The translations under genes and the position numbers were made by a program. Source: Kluyvera cryocrescens NBRC 102467 (GTDB lineage Bacteria; Pseudomonadota; Gammaproteobacteria; Enterobacterales; Enterobacteriaceae). Taken from it: a DNA stretch of 64,000 nt. Shown here in pieces: positions 33,290 through 44,056 of the stretch. How positions within the stretch are numbered: position 1 is the first letter of the stretch; the number at the start of each line of letters is the position of its first letter. The notes beneath the pieces were generated by a model. That model had not been told where the DNA came from and did not search any database. It worked only from the letters and a program-made list of their open reading frames with translations. The DNA lies in the NCBI RefSeq assembly GCF_001571285.1, contig NZ_BCTM01000027.1:1-64000 (forward strand), read 5' to 3'.

Positions 33290-34834
33290 TTGATCCCGGA
33301 CGTATCACAGGCGCTGTCCTGGCTGGAAAAACATCCTCAGGCTCTTAAGGGGATCCAGCGCGGTCTTGAGCGTGAAACTCTTCGTGTTAATGCAGATGGC
33401 TCACTGGCAACAACAGGCCACCCAGAGGCGTTAGGCTCCACGCTGACCCACAAATGGATCACCACTGACTTCGCAGAAGCGCTGCTTGAGTTTATCACCC
33501 CAGTGGATGGCGATATTGATCATATGCTGACGCTACTGCGTGACGTGCACCGTTATACCGCGCGTCAGTTGGGTGACGAACGTATGTGGCCGCTGAGTAT
33601 GCCGTGCTATATCGCGCCGGGTCAGGATATCGAACTGGCGCAGTACGGCACCTCTAACGTCGGTCGCCTGAAGACGCTGTACCGTGAAGGGCTGAAGAAC
33701 CGCTACGGCGCGTTGATGCAGACTATCTCCGGCGTTCACTATAACTTCTCGCTGCCGATGGCATTCTGGCAGGCGAAGTGCGGTGTACACGATAAAGAAG
33801 CGATATCGGCAGGCTATTTCCGCCTGATTCGTAACTATTATCGTTTTGGCTGGGTTATACCGTATCTGTTCGGTGCTTCTCCGGCTATCTGCTCTTCATT
33901 CCTGCAGGGTAAGCCGACGACGCTGCCGTTTGAGAAAACCGACTGCGGTATGTATTACCTGCCTTACGCGACGTCGCTGCGCTTAAGCGATCTGGGTTAT
34001 ACCAATAAGTCGCAAAGCAATCTCGGAATTACGTTTAACGAATTGCACGAGTATGTGGCAGGATTAAAGCGGGCGATCAAAACGCCATCGGAAGAGTATG
34101 CGCGCATTGGTCTTGAGAAAGACGGCAAGCATCTGCAGATTAACAGCAACATTCTGCAAATTGAGAATGAGCTGTATGCGCCGATTCGTCCAAAACGCGT
34201 GACGCGTGACGGTGAAACGCCGTCTGATGCGCTGTTGCGCGGCGGCATCGAATACATCGAAGTTCGTTCGCTCGACATCAACCCGTTCTCGCCAATTGGC
34301 GTAGACGAGCAGCAGATCCGCTTCCTGGACCTGTTCATGGTGTGGTGCGTACTGGCCGATGCGCCGGAAATGAGCAGCGATGAACTGCTGTGTACCCGTA
34401 CCAACTGGAATCGCGTAATTCTGGAAGGGCGCAAACCGGGTCTGACGCTGGGCATTGGTTGTGAAACCGCGCAGTTCCCGCTGACTAAAGTCGGTAAGGA
34501 TCTGTTCCATGACCTGAAGCGCGTCGCACAGACGCTGGACGGCATGAACGGCGGCAGCGAGTATCAAAAAGTTTGCGATCAGCTGGTAGCTTGTTTTGAT
34601 AATCCAGAATTAACCTTCTCCGCTCGCATTCTGCGTTCTATGCTTGAGAGTGGGATTGGTGGCACCGGTAAAGCTCTGGCGGAACAGTACCGCACGATGC
34701 TGCGTGAAGAGCCGTTAGAAGTGTTGAGCGAAGAGGATTTCGCGAAGGAACGCGATGCGTCCAGAGAACGTCAGCGTCAGATTGAAGAAGCGGATAGCGA
34801 ATCGTTTGAAGCTCTGCTGGCAAGACACGCTTGA
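33290..34834 (+). CDS. gshA: Glutamate–cysteine ligase GshA
   Basis: GshA makes gamma-glutamylcysteine, the first step in glutathione synthesis, using ATP. Its 514 residues align with E. coli GshA (518). The start codon is TTG behind GGGAGGTCAAT, as in E. coli ([16 protein letters not shown]). Conserved active-site stretches [11 protein letters not shown] and [14 protein letters not shown] are present. The 3' end is 8 bp from the terminator of the oppositely oriented micA. Confidence 0.96.
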   Translation: MIPDVSQALSWLEKHPQALKGIQRGLERETLRVNADGSLATTGHPEALGSTLTHKWITTDFAEALLEFITPVDGDIDHMLTLLRDVHRYTARQLGDERMWPLSMPCYIAPGQDIELAQYGTSNVGRLKTLYREGLKNRYGALMQTISGVHYNFSLPMAFWQAKCGVHDKEAISAGYFRLIRNYYRFGWVIPYLFGASPAICSSFLQGKPTTLPFEKTDCGMYYLPYATSLRLSDLGYTNKSQSNLGITFNELHEYVAGLKRAIKTPSEEYARIGLEKDGKHLQINSNILQIENELYAPIRPKRVTRDGETPSDALLRGGIEYIEVRSLDINPFSPIGVDEQQIRFLDLFMVWCVLADAPEMSSDELLCTRTNWNRVILEGRKPGLTLGIGCETAQFPLTKVGKDLFHDLKRVAQTLDGMNGGSEYQKVCDQLVACFDNPELTFSARILRSMLESGIGGTGKALAEQYRTMLREEPLEVLSEEDFAKERDASRERQRQIEEADSESFEALLARHA

Positions 34835-34842
34835 TACAAAAG

Positions 34843-34915
34843 AAAAAGGCCACATCACTGTGGCCAAAATATACATCTCTGAATCAGGGATGATGATAAC
34901 AAATGCGCGTCTTTC
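34843..34915 (-). ncRNA. micA: MicA small RNA
   Basis: On the minus strand the gene begins GAAAGACGCGCATTTGTTAT, identical to the 5' ompA-pairing end of E. coli MicA, and ends with the hairpin GGCCACA/TGTGGCC plus TTTTT (34848–34865, then 34847–34843). It is about 73 nt, between gshA and luxS and opposite to both, as in E. coli. MicA is an Hfq-dependent envelope-stress sRNA repressing ompA and other porins. Confidence 0.95.
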
Positions 34916-34921
34916 ATATAC

Positions 34922-34948
34922 TGAGACTGGCATAGGAACAAAGAGTTC
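34922..34948 (-). promoter_or_regulatory. SigmaE promoter of micA
   Basis: On the minus strand GAACTC and TCTCA are separated by 16 bp, and TCTCA ends 7 bases before the MicA 5' end. This fits the RpoE consensus GGAACTT-N16-TCTGA. Confidence 0.75.
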
Positions 34949-35094
34949 AGTTTATTTTAAAAAAAATCACATTATCCTGAAGCAGAACGAAGCGTAGTGC
35001 ATAAAGTTGATTCTATTCAATGAGTTAAAATATTAACTCGATAGAAAAAAAGTGCAGCGCTCGGGAGCATGAAGGTGATATCGGAGGTTACGAA

Positions 35095-35610
35095 ATGCCG
35101 TTGTTAGATAGCTTCACAGTCGATCATACCCGTATGGAAGCCCCAGCCGTTCGCGTGGCGAAGAAGATGAATACCCCGCACGGCGACGCAATCACGGTTT
35201 TTGACCTGCGTTTTTGCGTACCAAACCAGGAAGTGATGCCAGAAAAAGGCATTCACACCCTTGAGCACCTGTTTGCCGGCTTCATGCGTGACCACCTGAA
35301 CGGTAACGGCGTTGAAATTATCGATATCTCGCCAATGGGCTGCCGTACCGGCTTCTACATGAGCCTTATCGGCACGCCTGACGAGCAGCGCGTTGCGGAT
35401 GCCTGGAAAGCCGCGATGGCCGATGTCCTGAAAGTGAAGGATCAAAAGCAAATTCCTGAGCTGAACGTCTATCAGTGCGGTACTTACCAGATGCACTCTC
35501 TGAGCGAAGCGCAGGATATCGCGCGTCACATTATAGACCGCGGTGTGCGCATCAATAGCAATGATGAACTGGCGCTGCCAAAAGAGACGCTGCAGGAACT
35601 GCACATCTAG
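35095..35610 (+). CDS. luxS: S-ribosylhomocysteine lyase LuxS
   Basis: LuxS cleaves S-ribosylhomocysteine to homocysteine and DPD, the AI-2 precursor. Metal ligands His54 and His58 (HTLEH) and Cys128 (YQCGTY) are in place, with 171 residues as in E. coli. The start follows ATCGGAGGTTACGAA. It is downstream of the divergently oriented micA. Confidence 0.98.
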   Translation: MPLLDSFTVDHTRMEAPAVRVAKKMNTPHGDAITVFDLRFCVPNQEVMPEKGIHTLEHLFAGFMRDHLNGNGVEIIDISPMGCRTGFYMSLIGTPDEQRVADAWKAAMADVLKVKDQKQIPELNVYQCGTYQMHSLSEAQDIARHIIDRGVRINSNDELALPKETLQELHI

Positions 35611-35631
35611 TTTCACAGCCATAAACGGCTA

Positions 35632-35657
35632 AAACCCTGGGGTCTCTCCGGGGTTTT
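35632..35657 (+). terminator. luxS terminator
   Basis: AACCCTGG pairs with CCGGGGTT (one bulge) and TTTTTG follows, about 22 bp after luxS. Confidence 0.8.
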
Positions 35658-35770
35658 TGTTTATTGGTGATGGGGGAGGGTGAAAACAAGCCTCAACCAT
35701 TGACTGCCGATGAGGCGCAAGAAGCAGCACCTGACTCAGGTTTTCTCTGCTCTTCTGGCTATCGATAGAT

Positions 35771-35804
35771 AAAAAAAGCCAGCTCTGATGAGCTGGCTTT
35801 TTCT
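35771..35804 (-). terminator. Terminator directly after emrB (bidirectional)
   Basis: GCCAGCTC/GAGCTGGC with loop TGAT is flanked by seven As on one side and five Ts on the other, so it can stop both emrB and read-through from luxS. It begins immediately after the emrB stop codon. Confidence 0.9.
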
Positions 35805-37343
35805 TTAGTGAGCGCCTCCGCCACCACCGCCGGCACCGAACGGCGGTTTGGCAAACCACACTAGCCCCAACAGCACCAGGAAGATCCCTGCCGAAATCCA
35901 GAAGATTTCGTTGGCTGAAATGATCAGCCCCTGGTTGGTTATCTGTTGGGCTATCCAGCCAGAGGCCTGCTGCTGCGTCATGCCCATGCTTTGCAGTTGA
36001 TCGTACATCTGCTGGGCATTCGGGTTGAACGGCGTCACAGACTCAGTGAGCTGCGCGTGGTGCATGGCTTCGCGGTTGGTCCAAAGGGTTGTCGTTATTG
36101 AGGTCCCGATAGAACCGGCCAGCGTACGCGTAAAGTTCGACAGGCTCGATGCGGCCGCCAGGCGCTCAGGCGGAAGCCCGGAGAGCGTGATGGTGGTCAA
36201 CGGCATGAAGAAGCACGCGACGGCGAAGCCCTGAATAAACTGTGGCCATGCGGATGCGCCAAAGTCCATTCCCGGCTCGAAGGTGTAGGCACGCCAGTAG
36301 AAGCAGACGGCGTACATGATAAAGCTAAAGGTCACCAGACGACGCATATCCAGCTTATGGGCAAAGCGGCCGATAATCGGCGACAGAAGAACCGGTATCA
36401 CCCCAACTGGCGCCGAGGCCAGGCCTGCCCAGGTGGCGGTATAGCCGTAAACCTCCTGCAATAGCTGCGGCAAGAGAACAATGGCGCCGAAGTAGAGCAT
36501 GTAGGCGAGGCTGATACACAAACAGCCGATGGTAAAGTTTCGCGATTTAAATAGCGAGAGATCGACTATCGGGTTGTCGTCGGTCAGCTCCCAGACGATC
36601 AGGAAACTCAGCGATATCACCGCCACTATGGTTAATACGATGATCTCGGTGGAGTTAAACCAGTCGAGCTCTTTCCCTTGGTCGAGCATCACCTGCAGGC
36701 TACCAATACCCAGGACCAGCAGCGCCAGACCAATGCCGTCGATACGGCGCTGTTCGGTTCGCGTTTCGCGTCCCCGCAGGCTCTGCAGACTTAATATCAC
36801 CACCAGCGCACCGATAGGCACGTTGATGAAGAATATCCAGCCCCAGTGATAGTTATCGCTGATATAACCGCCGAGAATTGGCCCGCAGATTGGCGCGACG
36901 ATGACCGTCATCGACCACAGCGCCAGCGCGATTGAGCGCTTAGCCGGCGGGTAATTGCTCAGCAGCAGACTCTGCGACAGCGGGATCAGCGGCCCGGCGA
37001 CAATCCCCTGAATAACGCGGAAGAAGATAAGCATGCTAAGGCTGGTGGACATCCCGCATGCCCATGAGGCAATCACGAAGGCAACGGTTGACCACAGGAA
37101 CAGCTTAACCTCGCCGACGCGCTTGGCCAGCCAGCCGGTAATGGGGATCGAGATGGCGTTCGCCACCCCGAATGAGGTAATAACCCATGTCCCCTGGCTC
37201 AGTGACGAGCCAAGGTTACCGGCAATCGTGGGGATAGCCACGTTGGCGATGGTGGAGTCCAGCACCTGCATGAATGTCGCAAGCGACAGCGCAATGGTCA
37301 TAATGACCAGCTGCGCGCCTTCTAGCGGTTTTTGCGGTTGCAT
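35805..37343 (-). CDS. emrB: Multidrug efflux MFS transporter EmrB
   Basis: EmrB is the 14-helix MFS (DHA2) pump that exports hydrophobic drugs and uncouplers through EmrA and TolC. The conserved MFS loop GWLAKRVGEVKLF and motif C region (APICGPILGGYI) are present. The C-terminus ends in a Gly-rich run before AH. I use the ATG at 37343 (MQPQKPLEGAQL), giving 512 residues as in E. coli. It follows emrA by 16 bp. Confidence 0.97.
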   Translation of the reverse strand: MQPQKPLEGAQLVIMTIALSLATFMQVLDSTIANVAIPTIAGNLGSSLSQGTWVITSFGVANAISIPITGWLAKRVGEVKLFLWSTVAFVIASWACGMSTSLSMLIFFRVIQGIVAGPLIPLSQSLLLSNYPPAKRSIALALWSMTVIVAPICGPILGGYISDNYHWGWIFFINVPIGALVVILSLQSLRGRETRTEQRRIDGIGLALLVLGIGSLQVMLDQGKELDWFNSTEIIVLTIVAVISLSFLIVWELTDDNPIVDLSLFKSRNFTIGCLCISLAYMLYFGAIVLLPQLLQEVYGYTATWAGLASAPVGVIPVLLSPIIGRFAHKLDMRRLVTFSFIMYAVCFYWRAYTFEPGMDFGASAWPQFIQGFAVACFFMPLTTITLSGLPPERLAAASSLSNFTRTLAGSIGTSITTTLWTNREAMHHAQLTESVTPFNPNAQQMYDQLQSMGMTQQQASGWIAQQITNQGLIISANEIFWISAGIFLVLLGLVWFAKPPFGAGGGGGGAH

Positions 37344-37359
37344 TACGCGCACCCCAGCA

Positions 37360-38532
37360 TTAGTTGGCGTTGGCCTGGACGATGTCGTTGATCAGCTTGT
37401 TGACCGGATCGAGGCTGATTTCACGCGCGTTACTTTCGTAAACCGGGCTGGTACGGATCTGGTTAGCCAGCATCTGTCCATCGCGGTTAGAAGTATCCAC
37501 TTTGACCAGCGTAGACAGGCCAATACGCAGCGGATGTTTCGCCAACTGATCGGCATCCAGTTCAATACGAACCGGCAGACGCTGGACGACCTTAATCCAG
37601 TTACCGGTCGCGTTCTGCGCCGGCAGCAGGGAGAAGGCGCTACCGGTACCCATGTCCAGACCGACCACTTTACCGGTGTACTTCACGTCATCACCGTAAA
37701 TATCACTGATCACGGTCACCGGCTGGCCAATACGCATATGCGCAAGCTGCGTCTCTTTAAAGTTCGCATCAACCCACAGGTTGCTGGCGGGGACCACGGC
37801 CATCAGCGGGGTGGTTGGGCTAATCTGCGCGCCAGGCTGTACGGAACGACGGGAGACATAGCCGCTCATCGGGCTGACGATTTTGGTACGCTGCAGCGCA
37901 AGCCACGCGTTACGCACATCGGTTGCCGCCTGACGAACGGTTGGCTGCTCTTCCAGCGTGCTGCCAAGGATCATGGCCTGGTTTGCGTTGTACTGCTGAA
38001 TCGCAACGTTGAGAGCCGCCTGAGCGCTGGTCACTGCATCTCTGGCGTGCTGCAGTTCTTCGCGGCCAATCAGGTTGGCGCTGCCCAGCGGAATACGACG
38101 GTTAAGGTCGGTTTGCGCCTGTGACAGGGTCGTTTTACGGATCTCAATGTTGGCCTGCAGCTGCTTGTTGTTGATCATCAGCTGACGCATCTGACGTACG
38201 CTGGAAGCCAGCGTGGTCTGCGCTTTTTCAAAGGCCTGCTGGGCATCGGTCTGGTCAAGCGTTACCAGCACGTCACCCTTTTGGATGTAGTCGGTATTAT
38301 CTGCCCAGACTTTGGTTACGCTGCCCGATACCTGCGACATGATTTGAACCTGGTTACCCGCCACGTATGCATCATCGGTTTCCTCGAAATGACGCAAGAC
38401 TAAGAACCAGTAACTGCCATAGATAATGCCAATAATAACAAAGAGCAAGGTCAACAAGATAAGGATGCGATTACGCTTACCTTTCTTATTGGCGGGTTGC
38501 TGCGGGGCTTGAGTCTCCGCATTTGCGCTCAT
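37360..38532 (-). CDS. emrA: Multidrug efflux membrane fusion protein EmrA
   Basis: EmrA links EmrB to TolC across the periplasm. It has one N-terminal membrane helix (about 26–46), a biotinyl-lipoyl-like hairpin split by a long coiled coil (about 90–200), and the beta-barrel region with the GYVSRRSVQPGAQI motif. I use the ATG at 38532 (MSANAETQ), giving 390 residues. A hairpin and promoter-like sequence separate it from mprA. Confidence 0.96.
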   Translation of the reverse strand: MSANAETQAPQQPANKKGKRNRILILLTLLFVIIGIIYGSYWFLVLRHFEETDDAYVAGNQVQIMSQVSGSVTKVWADNTDYIQKGDVLVTLDQTDAQQAFEKAQTTLASSVRQMRQLMINNKQLQANIEIRKTTLSQAQTDLNRRIPLGSANLIGREELQHARDAVTSAQAALNVAIQQYNANQAMILGSTLEEQPTVRQAATDVRNAWLALQRTKIVSPMSGYVSRRSVQPGAQISPTTPLMAVVPASNLWVDANFKETQLAHMRIGQPVTVISDIYGDDVKYTGKVVGLDMGTGSAFSLLPAQNATGNWIKVVQRLPVRIELDADQLAKHPLRIGLSTLVKVDTSNRDGQMLANQIRTSPVYESNAREISLDPVNKLINDIVQANAN

Positions 38533-38561
38533 GTGATTCTCCACATTCTTATTATTTATAC

Positions 38562-38615
38562 CGGCTTAAGCCGACTTGTTTACCGTAAAAGGCCAGCAGG
38601 GATTATCTGCTGGCC
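38562..38615 (-). promoter_or_regulatory. mprA–emrA junction: terminator hairpin and promoter-like dyad
   Basis: GGCCAGCAG (38591–38599)/CTGCTGGCC (38607–38615) is followed on the minus strand by TTTT, a terminator after mprA. Nearer emrA, the palindrome CGGCTTAAGCCG (38562–38573) sits directly upstream of TATAAAT on the minus strand. The arrangement suggests emrAB can be transcribed separately from mprA. Confidence 0.55.
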
Positions 38616-38644
38616 TGTTTGTTTTCTTTTGTATCGCGGTGGTA

Positions 38645-39175
38645 TCAACGCAGGGCGTCAAGCACTGTGCCATCCTCTTCCATCTGATCAAGACGGGTGA
38701 GAAGTTTGCGGGTGATATGTTCGAGCTGGTCTTTCTCGGCATGGCTTAATGAAGACCAAAGCTGATGCAGACAGTTATGCTGCGGCGGCAGAACCTCATT
38801 CAGGAACTCGCGACCTTTATCGGTGAGCTGCAGGTGCAGGCAGCGGCGGTCGTTATCGCTTTCGCGACGTTCAATCCAGCCACGCTTTTCCAGCTCATCG
38901 GCAATGCGGGTGGCATTGGTGCGCGATGAGCCCAGCGCACAGCTGAGTTCGGAAGGCTGAATACTGTGGTTTTCTTGAGACTCCAGCGTGATTAGCGCCA
39001 TAAACAACGTCTCGTTAATCCCCTGAGCTTTCAGCATCTTATTGCGATTATCCAGCAGTTTGCCCTGCATGTGCATGCAAAGACGAGTCAGCAGAATTTC
39101 CTGGAACGGGAACTCTTCGCTGCGGCTGGCGCGGAATTTCAGCATTTGTTCAATGGGCGTAAACGAACTATCCAT
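38645..39175 (-). CDS. mprA: MarR-family repressor MprA (EmrR)
   Basis: MprA represses mprA-emrAB and is released by uncouplers such as CCCP and by salicylate-type ligands. It is a winged helix-turn-helix protein ([29 protein letters not shown], shown in parts; the wing has [13 protein letters not shown]). Its 176 residues match E. coli. It is first in the mprA–emrA–emrB order on the minus strand. Confidence 0.97.
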   Translation of the reverse strand: MDSSFTPIEQMLKFRASRSEEFPFQEILLTRLCMHMQGKLLDNRNKMLKAQGINETLFMALITLESQENHSIQPSELSCALGSSRTNATRIADELEKRGWIERRESDNDRRCLHLQLTDKGREFLNEVLPPQHNCLHQLWSSLSHAEKDQLEHITRKLLTRLDQMEEDGTVLDALR

Positions 39176-39280
39176 CTGGGCATTACCTCATTAGTTACAG
39201 TCGATATAGTAACGAGAGTGACAAATAAAGTAAATGAATTAATTGCCGTAATTTATGTAGATAATCTATGACATACCGAT

Positions 39281-39300
39281 GCCGGGTACGTATACCCGGC
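39281..39300. repeat. Hairpin between ygaY and mprA
   Basis: GCCGGGTA/TACCCGGC with a 4-base loop lies 11 bp beyond the ygaY stop. It resembles a short REP-type palindrome and may protect the 3' end of the ygaY mRNA. Confidence 0.5.
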
Positions 39301-39310
39301 GCTCGGCACG

Positions 39311-40528
39311 TTATTCCGCATCCTGACGATGATAGCCCCACCACCACACCAGCAGGTTAACTACCGCCACCAGGCTCCCGGCCAGGCAGACGCCCAGCCA
39401 GCCAGCATGTTGCCAGGCGGAGGCTGAGAGCAGTGAGCCCGCCGCACCGCCAATAAAGTAGCTGGTCATATAGCCTGCCGTCAGGCGGTTACGCGCATCG
39501 GGCTGCACCCGGTAAATAACCGTTTGGTTAGTGATATGCACGCCCTGAACCATCAGGTCGAGCACCAGGATGCCCACAATTAACGCCAGCGCTGAGGTGT
39601 GTCCAAACCAGATGGCGACCCATGACAGCAACAGCAGCACCAGCCCCCAGGTGGTGGTCAGATGCGCTTTGCCCTTATCCGCCAGTCCGCCGACTGGACG
39701 GGCACCGAGTGCGCCAGCGGCACCGGCCAGGCCAAACAAACCAATGGTGGCTTCCGAGTAGTTGAACGGTGCGGCGGAAAGCAGAAAGGCCATCGACGTC
39801 CACAAAATGCTGAAGTTGGCAAAGGTCAGGCAACCGAGCAGTGCGCGGGTGCGCAGCAGCTTGTCGTGGGCAAAAAGACGGAAAATTGAGCCTAACAGTT
39901 GCCCATAGTTGAGGTGATTCTGCTGTTTAAGCGTGGGCAAACCGCGCCACAGGGCAAAAGCCAGCAGCACCATCAGCACGGTGGCGACCCAGTACACGGT
40001 ACGCCAGCCGCCAAGGCTTGCCAGCAGCCCGGCGACAGTACGCGCCAGCAAAATACCCAACAGCAGACCGCTCATCACCGTCCCGACCACTTTACCGCGC
40101 TTCTCCGGCGCGGCGAGAGTGGCGGCCAGCGGCACCAGCAGTTGTGCCACAACCGAGAACAGGCCGGTGAGGGCGGTACCCAGAATCATCATCGTCAGGC
40201 TGTGACTGTTAGCGGTGATCAGCATCCCGCCCGCTGACAGCAGCGTCATGGTGACAATCAGGCGGCGGCGCTCAAACATATCCCCCAGCGGAACCAGAAA
40301 CAGCAACCCGACGGCATAGCCAAGCTGGGCCGCGGTGACGATAAATCCGGCCTGGCTGGCGCTGAGAGAGAAGCTACGGGCGATGGTTTCCAGCAGCGGC
40401 TGCGCATAATAGTTGCTGGCCACAGCAAGACCCGTGGCGATAGACATTAACGCGATAAGTGCGGGGCTAAGCCCATGAGAAGGTTTAGTCATTTTTTTAG
40501 CATGGTTGGAGAGATTGTCCGCAATCAT
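39311..40528 (-). CDS. ygaY: MFS transporter YgaY
   Basis: This is a 12-helix MFS permease (DHA1-like) with the motif-A loop LVPLGDMFERRRL near residue 80 and a long hydrophobic pattern throughout its 405 residues. In E. coli K-12, ygaY at this site is a pseudogene; here the frame is intact. The substrate is unknown. The start is uncertain: the ATG at 40528 and one at 40492 (MTKPSHGLS) both lack a strong ribosome-binding site. In E. coli ygaZH lies between it and mprA; those genes are missing here. Confidence 0.85.
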   Translation of the reverse strand: MIADNLSNHAKKMTKPSHGLSPALIALMSIATGLAVASNYYAQPLLETIARSFSLSASQAGFIVTAAQLGYAVGLLFLVPLGDMFERRRLIVTMTLLSAGGMLITANSHSLTMMILGTALTGLFSVVAQLLVPLAATLAAPEKRGKVVGTVMSGLLLGILLARTVAGLLASLGGWRTVYWVATVLMVLLAFALWRGLPTLKQQNHLNYGQLLGSIFRLFAHDKLLRTRALLGCLTFANFSILWTSMAFLLSAAPFNYSEATIGLFGLAGAAGALGARPVGGLADKGKAHLTTTWGLVLLLLSWVAIWFGHTSALALIVGILVLDLMVQGVHITNQTVIYRVQPDARNRLTAGYMTSYFIGGAAGSLLSASAWQHAGWLGVCLAGSLVAVVNLLVWWWGYHRQDAE

Positions 40529-40593
40529 AACGAAAGCCGGCGGGGAGAGGGGAAATGTCGCGTAGCGGAATGTGCCATTTCAAACGTAAGGTA

Positions 40594-40624
40594 TCGCCCG
40601 GCGTGATGATCTACGACCGGGCGA
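40594..40624. repeat. REP-like hairpin between proX and ygaY
   Basis: TCGCCCGG (40594–40601) and CCGGGCGA (40617–40624) form an 8-bp stem with a 15-base loop in the 213-bp gap after proX. No U tract is present on the minus strand. Confidence 0.5.
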
Positions 40625-40741
40625 CAAACGTGACTGCTGATACTGCAAGTTCGCGGCTTCCTTGTCTGATATGCGTTGCGCCGTCAGACTTTCCGGCGCG
40701 GATTGTCCATTGGAACAACTCGCGCCTGGGAGAAGGCAAAC

Positions 40742-41737
40742 TTATTTTTGCGCAGCCAGCGCTTCTTTAATCCAGCCGTCAAAGACCTGCTGGTGGGCTT
40801 TCACCCAGCCATCAACCTGGCCCTGAACGTCGGCTTCGGATGATTTACCGTCATGCATCATCGCGTTCTGGGCGTTGATGTCGGACAGTGGCAGCTTCAT
40901 GATGGCAAACAGCTTCGCCGCTGCCGGGTTTTTCTCAGCCCAGGCTTTGTTGGCGACAATATGCATGGTGCTGACTGGGAAGCCGTAGTTGGCACCGTTA
41001 GACAGCTTGGTATCGATATTTTTCTGCACGCCCGGCAGGGAAGAGAATGGGACCTGCAGCCATACCACGTCTTTACCCGGCTTCAACACGTCGCTCACCC
41101 AGTACGGTGTCCAGGTGTAGTAGATAATCGGTTTACCTTCTTTGAAACGGGTGATGGTGTCGGCCATCATCGCCGCATAGTTCCCCTGGTTATGCTCGAC
41201 CGTTTTGGTCAGGTCGTAGGCATCCAACTGGTGGTTAATGACCGCTTCGCAGCCCCAGCCGGGGTTACAGCCCGTCAGATCGGCTTTGCCGTTGCCGTTG
41301 GTGTCGAACAATTTGGCAATCTTTGGATCTTTGAACTGTTCAATATTGGTGATGTGGTACTGGTCGGCGGTTTTTTTGTCGATCAGGTAGCCCTGAGCGG
41401 CGCCGTTGATCAGCGTCCCTTCACGATAGAATTTCTTGTCGCCGCCTGCGGCTTCATACATATCGTCATGCAGTGGGATCCAGTTTACGGCGGTGAAGGT
41501 AGCATCACCGGCGGCAATGGAGGTATAGCCGACGTTGTAATCCACTTCGTTTGGTTTATCGACGGTGTAGCCCAGTTTTTCCAGCGCACGGCTGACCAGC
41601 AGCGTCTGGAAGGTCTCTTCAGACAGCGTGCTTTGTATCGGCTGTACGGTAATGCCTTTCCCCGGCAGGTCAGCGGCAAAAGCGCTGGTGGAGACCAAAG
41701 TGGCGAAAGCAGTAGCAAATACCAATGAGTGTCGCAT
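40742..41737 (-). CDS. proX: Glycine betaine/proline-binding protein ProX
   Basis: ProX is the periplasmic receptor of the ProU osmoprotectant importer. The signal peptide ends at STSAFA before [10 protein letters not shown], and the betaine-binding Trp residues lie in [10 protein letters not shown] and YYTWTPYWV. The ATG at 41737 ([11 protein letters not shown]) gives 331 residues, close to the 330 of E. coli. It is the last gene of proVWX, 65 bp after proW. Confidence 0.97.
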   Translation of the reverse strand: MRHSLVFATAFATLVSTSAFAADLPGKGITVQPIQSTLSEETFQTLLVSRALEKLGYTVDKPNEVDYNVGYTSIAAGDATFTAVNWIPLHDDMYEAAGGDKKFYREGTLINGAAQGYLIDKKTADQYHITNIEQFKDPKIAKLFDTNGNGKADLTGCNPGWGCEAVINHQLDAYDLTKTVEHNQGNYAAMMADTITRFKEGKPIIYYTWTPYWVSDVLKPGKDVVWLQVPFSSLPGVQKNIDTKLSNGANYGFPVSTMHIVANKAWAEKNPAAAKLFAIMKLPLSDINAQNAMMHDGKSSEADVQGQVDGWVKAHQQVFDGWIKEALAAQK

Positions 41738-41802
41738 CGTTGTTCCTTTAATAGTGATTGTTGCGGAGCATTGGCCCGACGCGCGCCGGGCCAATACGAT
41801 GG

Positions 41803-42861
41803 TTACTTAGTGAAGGGGCGAAGCACCAGACCCAGAGGGCCGGTATGGAACCAGCGGCGGTTGCCACGGCTGCGTGAATCGCGGCCAACGGCCTGGGTTA
41901 AGCGGTCCAGAATAATCGCGAGGATAACAATCCCTACGCCGCCCACGGTGGCAAGGCCCATATCCAGACGGCCAATACCGCGCAGCACCATCTGACCGAG
42001 ACCGCCGACGGCGATCATCGAGGCGATAACCACCATCGACAGCGCCAGCATCAGCGTCTGGTTGACGCCAGCCATAATGGTTGGCATCGCCAACGGTAGC
42101 TGGACTTTAAACAGCATCTGACGCGGGCTGGCACCGAAGGAGCGCGAGGCTTCAATCAGATCGGCCGGTACCTGGTTTATCCCCAGAATGGTCAGACGCA
42201 CAATCGGTGGCAGGGCGAAGATAATGGTCACCACCACGCCCGGTACGTTACCGATACCGAACAGCATGACGATAGGCACCAAATAGACAAACGCCGGCGT
42301 GGTCTGCATGGCATCAAGCAGAGGGCGAATAATTTTTGCCGCCCGCGGGCTACGAGCCAGCCAGATACCCAGCGGTAGACCAATGACCACGCAAAACAGC
42401 AACGCCGTCAGCACCAGCGCAAGGGTTATCATCGCCTGCGACCAGGCACCAATTGCGCCGATGGCAATCAATGAAATTAAGGTCGCCACGCCCATGCCAA
42501 CGCCGGAAATCTGCCAGGCAATCAGTGCAAAGAGCACAATTGCCACGGGAGCCGGCATTCCCAGCAACAGCTGCTGGAAAGCGCTGAGGATATAGTCGAT
42601 TGGCACGCGGATCCCCTGGAACACCGGGCGGAAGTGAGTCACTACCCAGTCGATACCATTCGTCACCCAGCTATCAAGCGGGATCAGCGTTTTATGGAAC
42701 GGATCCATAATATTGAAATGCTCTGCCTGCGGGGCGGGTGCGCTATGTAACCAGTCTGCGCCGCCGCCGTCTGCGGGAGTTGATGAACCCCATGCATCAG
42801 CAGAATTTGCCGCACTGTCTGCGGCCGGTGTGGTATCCCACGGATTGGATTGATCAGCCAT
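41803..42861 (-). CDS. proW: Glycine betaine/proline ABC permease ProW
   Basis: ProW is the inner-membrane channel of ProU. It has a long hydrophilic N-terminal region (about 1–95), then membrane segments with the BPD-transport EAA-type loop [22 protein letters not shown]. Its 352 residues match E. coli (354). Its start overlaps the proV end by 8 bp. Confidence 0.97.
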   Translation of the reverse strand: MADQSNPWDTTPAADSAANSADAWGSSTPADGGGADWLHSAPAPQAEHFNIMDPFHKTLIPLDSWVTNGIDWVVTHFRPVFQGIRVPIDYILSAFQQLLLGMPAPVAIVLFALIAWQISGVGMGVATLISLIAIGAIGAWSQAMITLALVLTALLFCVVIGLPLGIWLARSPRAAKIIRPLLDAMQTTPAFVYLVPIVMLFGIGNVPGVVVTIIFALPPIVRLTILGINQVPADLIEASRSFGASPRQMLFKVQLPLAMPTIMAGVNQTLMLALSMVVIASMIAVGGLGQMVLRGIGRLDMGLATVGGVGIVILAIILDRLTQAVGRDSRSRGNRRWFHTGPLGLVLRPFTK

Positions 42862-44056
42862 TGTTTGCCCCCTCGCGATCTAATGCCTGTAGCAGCATTC
42901 TTTTTGAAATAACGCCGACGTACTGCTGTTCTTCTCCAACAACCGGTACGGCGCAGGGGGCGTGGCCCACCTGAGAGAGCAATTCGCTGAGCGGCGTTTG
43001 TGCATCGACAGCCACCGGCTCATTAATTAATGCCGCCTCAATTCCCTGGTTCGCTTTCAACGCATCTTTCAGTGAGTCAATTGATACGATGCCGACAAAT
43101 TTATTACCACGTTCGATGACATAGCCGTATTCACGATCATCATCTTGTAATAATTTTAATGCCGAGCGAGGGCCAAATCCGGGTGTTTTACGGATCAGTG
43201 CATCCGGGTTACGGCGAGCAATATCTTTGGCGCTAAATACCTGGCTAATATCTACGCCGCGGAAGAAGGTGCGGACATAATCATTGGCTGGGTTATTCAG
43301 AATTTCATCTGGAGTACCGACCTGTACCACTTCACCATTTTGCATAATGGCAATGCGATCGCCAATTCGCATGGCTTCGTCGAGATCGTGGGAAATAAAT
43401 ACCACGGTACGCTGATGTTTGGCCTGTAATTTCACCAACTCATCCTGCATCTCAGTACGAATTAATGGGTCGAGCGCCGAGAAGGCTTCATCCATTAATA
43501 GAATGTCGGGGTTAATGGCCAGAGCACGGGCAAGCCCTACGCGCTGACGCATCCCGCCGGAGAGTTCATCGGGATAGGCATGCGCATAATTCTCAAGGCC
43601 GACCTGGCGCAGCGCGTCCAGCGCTTTTGCCTGGCGTTCTTGTGCCGGTACGCCCGCTAAGTCCATACCGAAGGCGGTGTTATCCAGTACGCTCATATGC
43701 GGCATTAGCGCAAATGACTGGAAGACCATCGCAATCTTTTTACGGCGAACATCGCGCAGTTCAGCATCGGATATTTTGGCAATATCAATACCGTCAATCA
43801 GCACCTGTCCACGGGTGGGTTCAATCAGACGATTGAGAAGGCGTACCATGGTCGATTTGCCGGAACCGGATAATCCCATGATGACAAATATCTCGCCTTC
43901 TTCAATGGCCAGACTGGCGTCCTTTACGCCAAGTGATAACCCTGTTTTATCCAGAATTTGTTCTTTATTGAAACCCTTCTCGATATATTTAAATGCTCGC
44001 TGTGGATGCTCGCCGAATATTTTATAAAGATTCTTAACTTCTAATTTAACTGCCAT
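42854..44056 (-). CDS. proV: Glycine betaine/proline ABC ATPase ProV
   Basis: ProV powers ProU. Walker A is GLSGSGKST, the signature is [14 protein letters not shown], Walker B is [12 protein letters not shown], and a C-terminal CBS pair (about 280–395) links activity to ionic strength. It has 400 residues, as in E. coli. It is first in the operon and preceded by a conserved promoter. In E. coli, H-NS silences the operon through elements in the promoter and inside proV. Confidence 0.97.
   Translation of the reverse strand: MAVKLEVKNLYKIFGEHPQRAFKYIEKGFNKEQILDKTGLSLGVKDASLAIEEGEIFVIMGLSGSGKSTMVRLLNRLIEPTRGQVLIDGIDIAKISDAELRDVRRKKIAMVFQSFALMPHMSVLDNTAFGMDLAGVPAQERQAKALDALRQVGLENYAHAYPDELSGGMRQRVGLARALAINPDILLMDEAFSALDPLIRTEMQDELVKLQAKHQRTVVFISHDLDEAMRIGDRIAIMQNGEVVQVGTPDEILNNPANDYVRTFFRGVDISQVFSAKDIARRNPDALIRKTPGFGPRSALKLLQDDDREYGYVIERGNKFVGIVSIDSLKDALKANQGIEAALINEPVAVDAQTPLSELLSQVGHAPCAVPVVGEEQQYVGVISKRMLLQALDREGANNG

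Noticed and set aside
34755-34997. An 80-codon plus-strand frame between gshA and luxS
   Set aside because: It begins inside gshA and crosses the micA sRNA in antisense; no family is recognisable and MicA explains the conservation.
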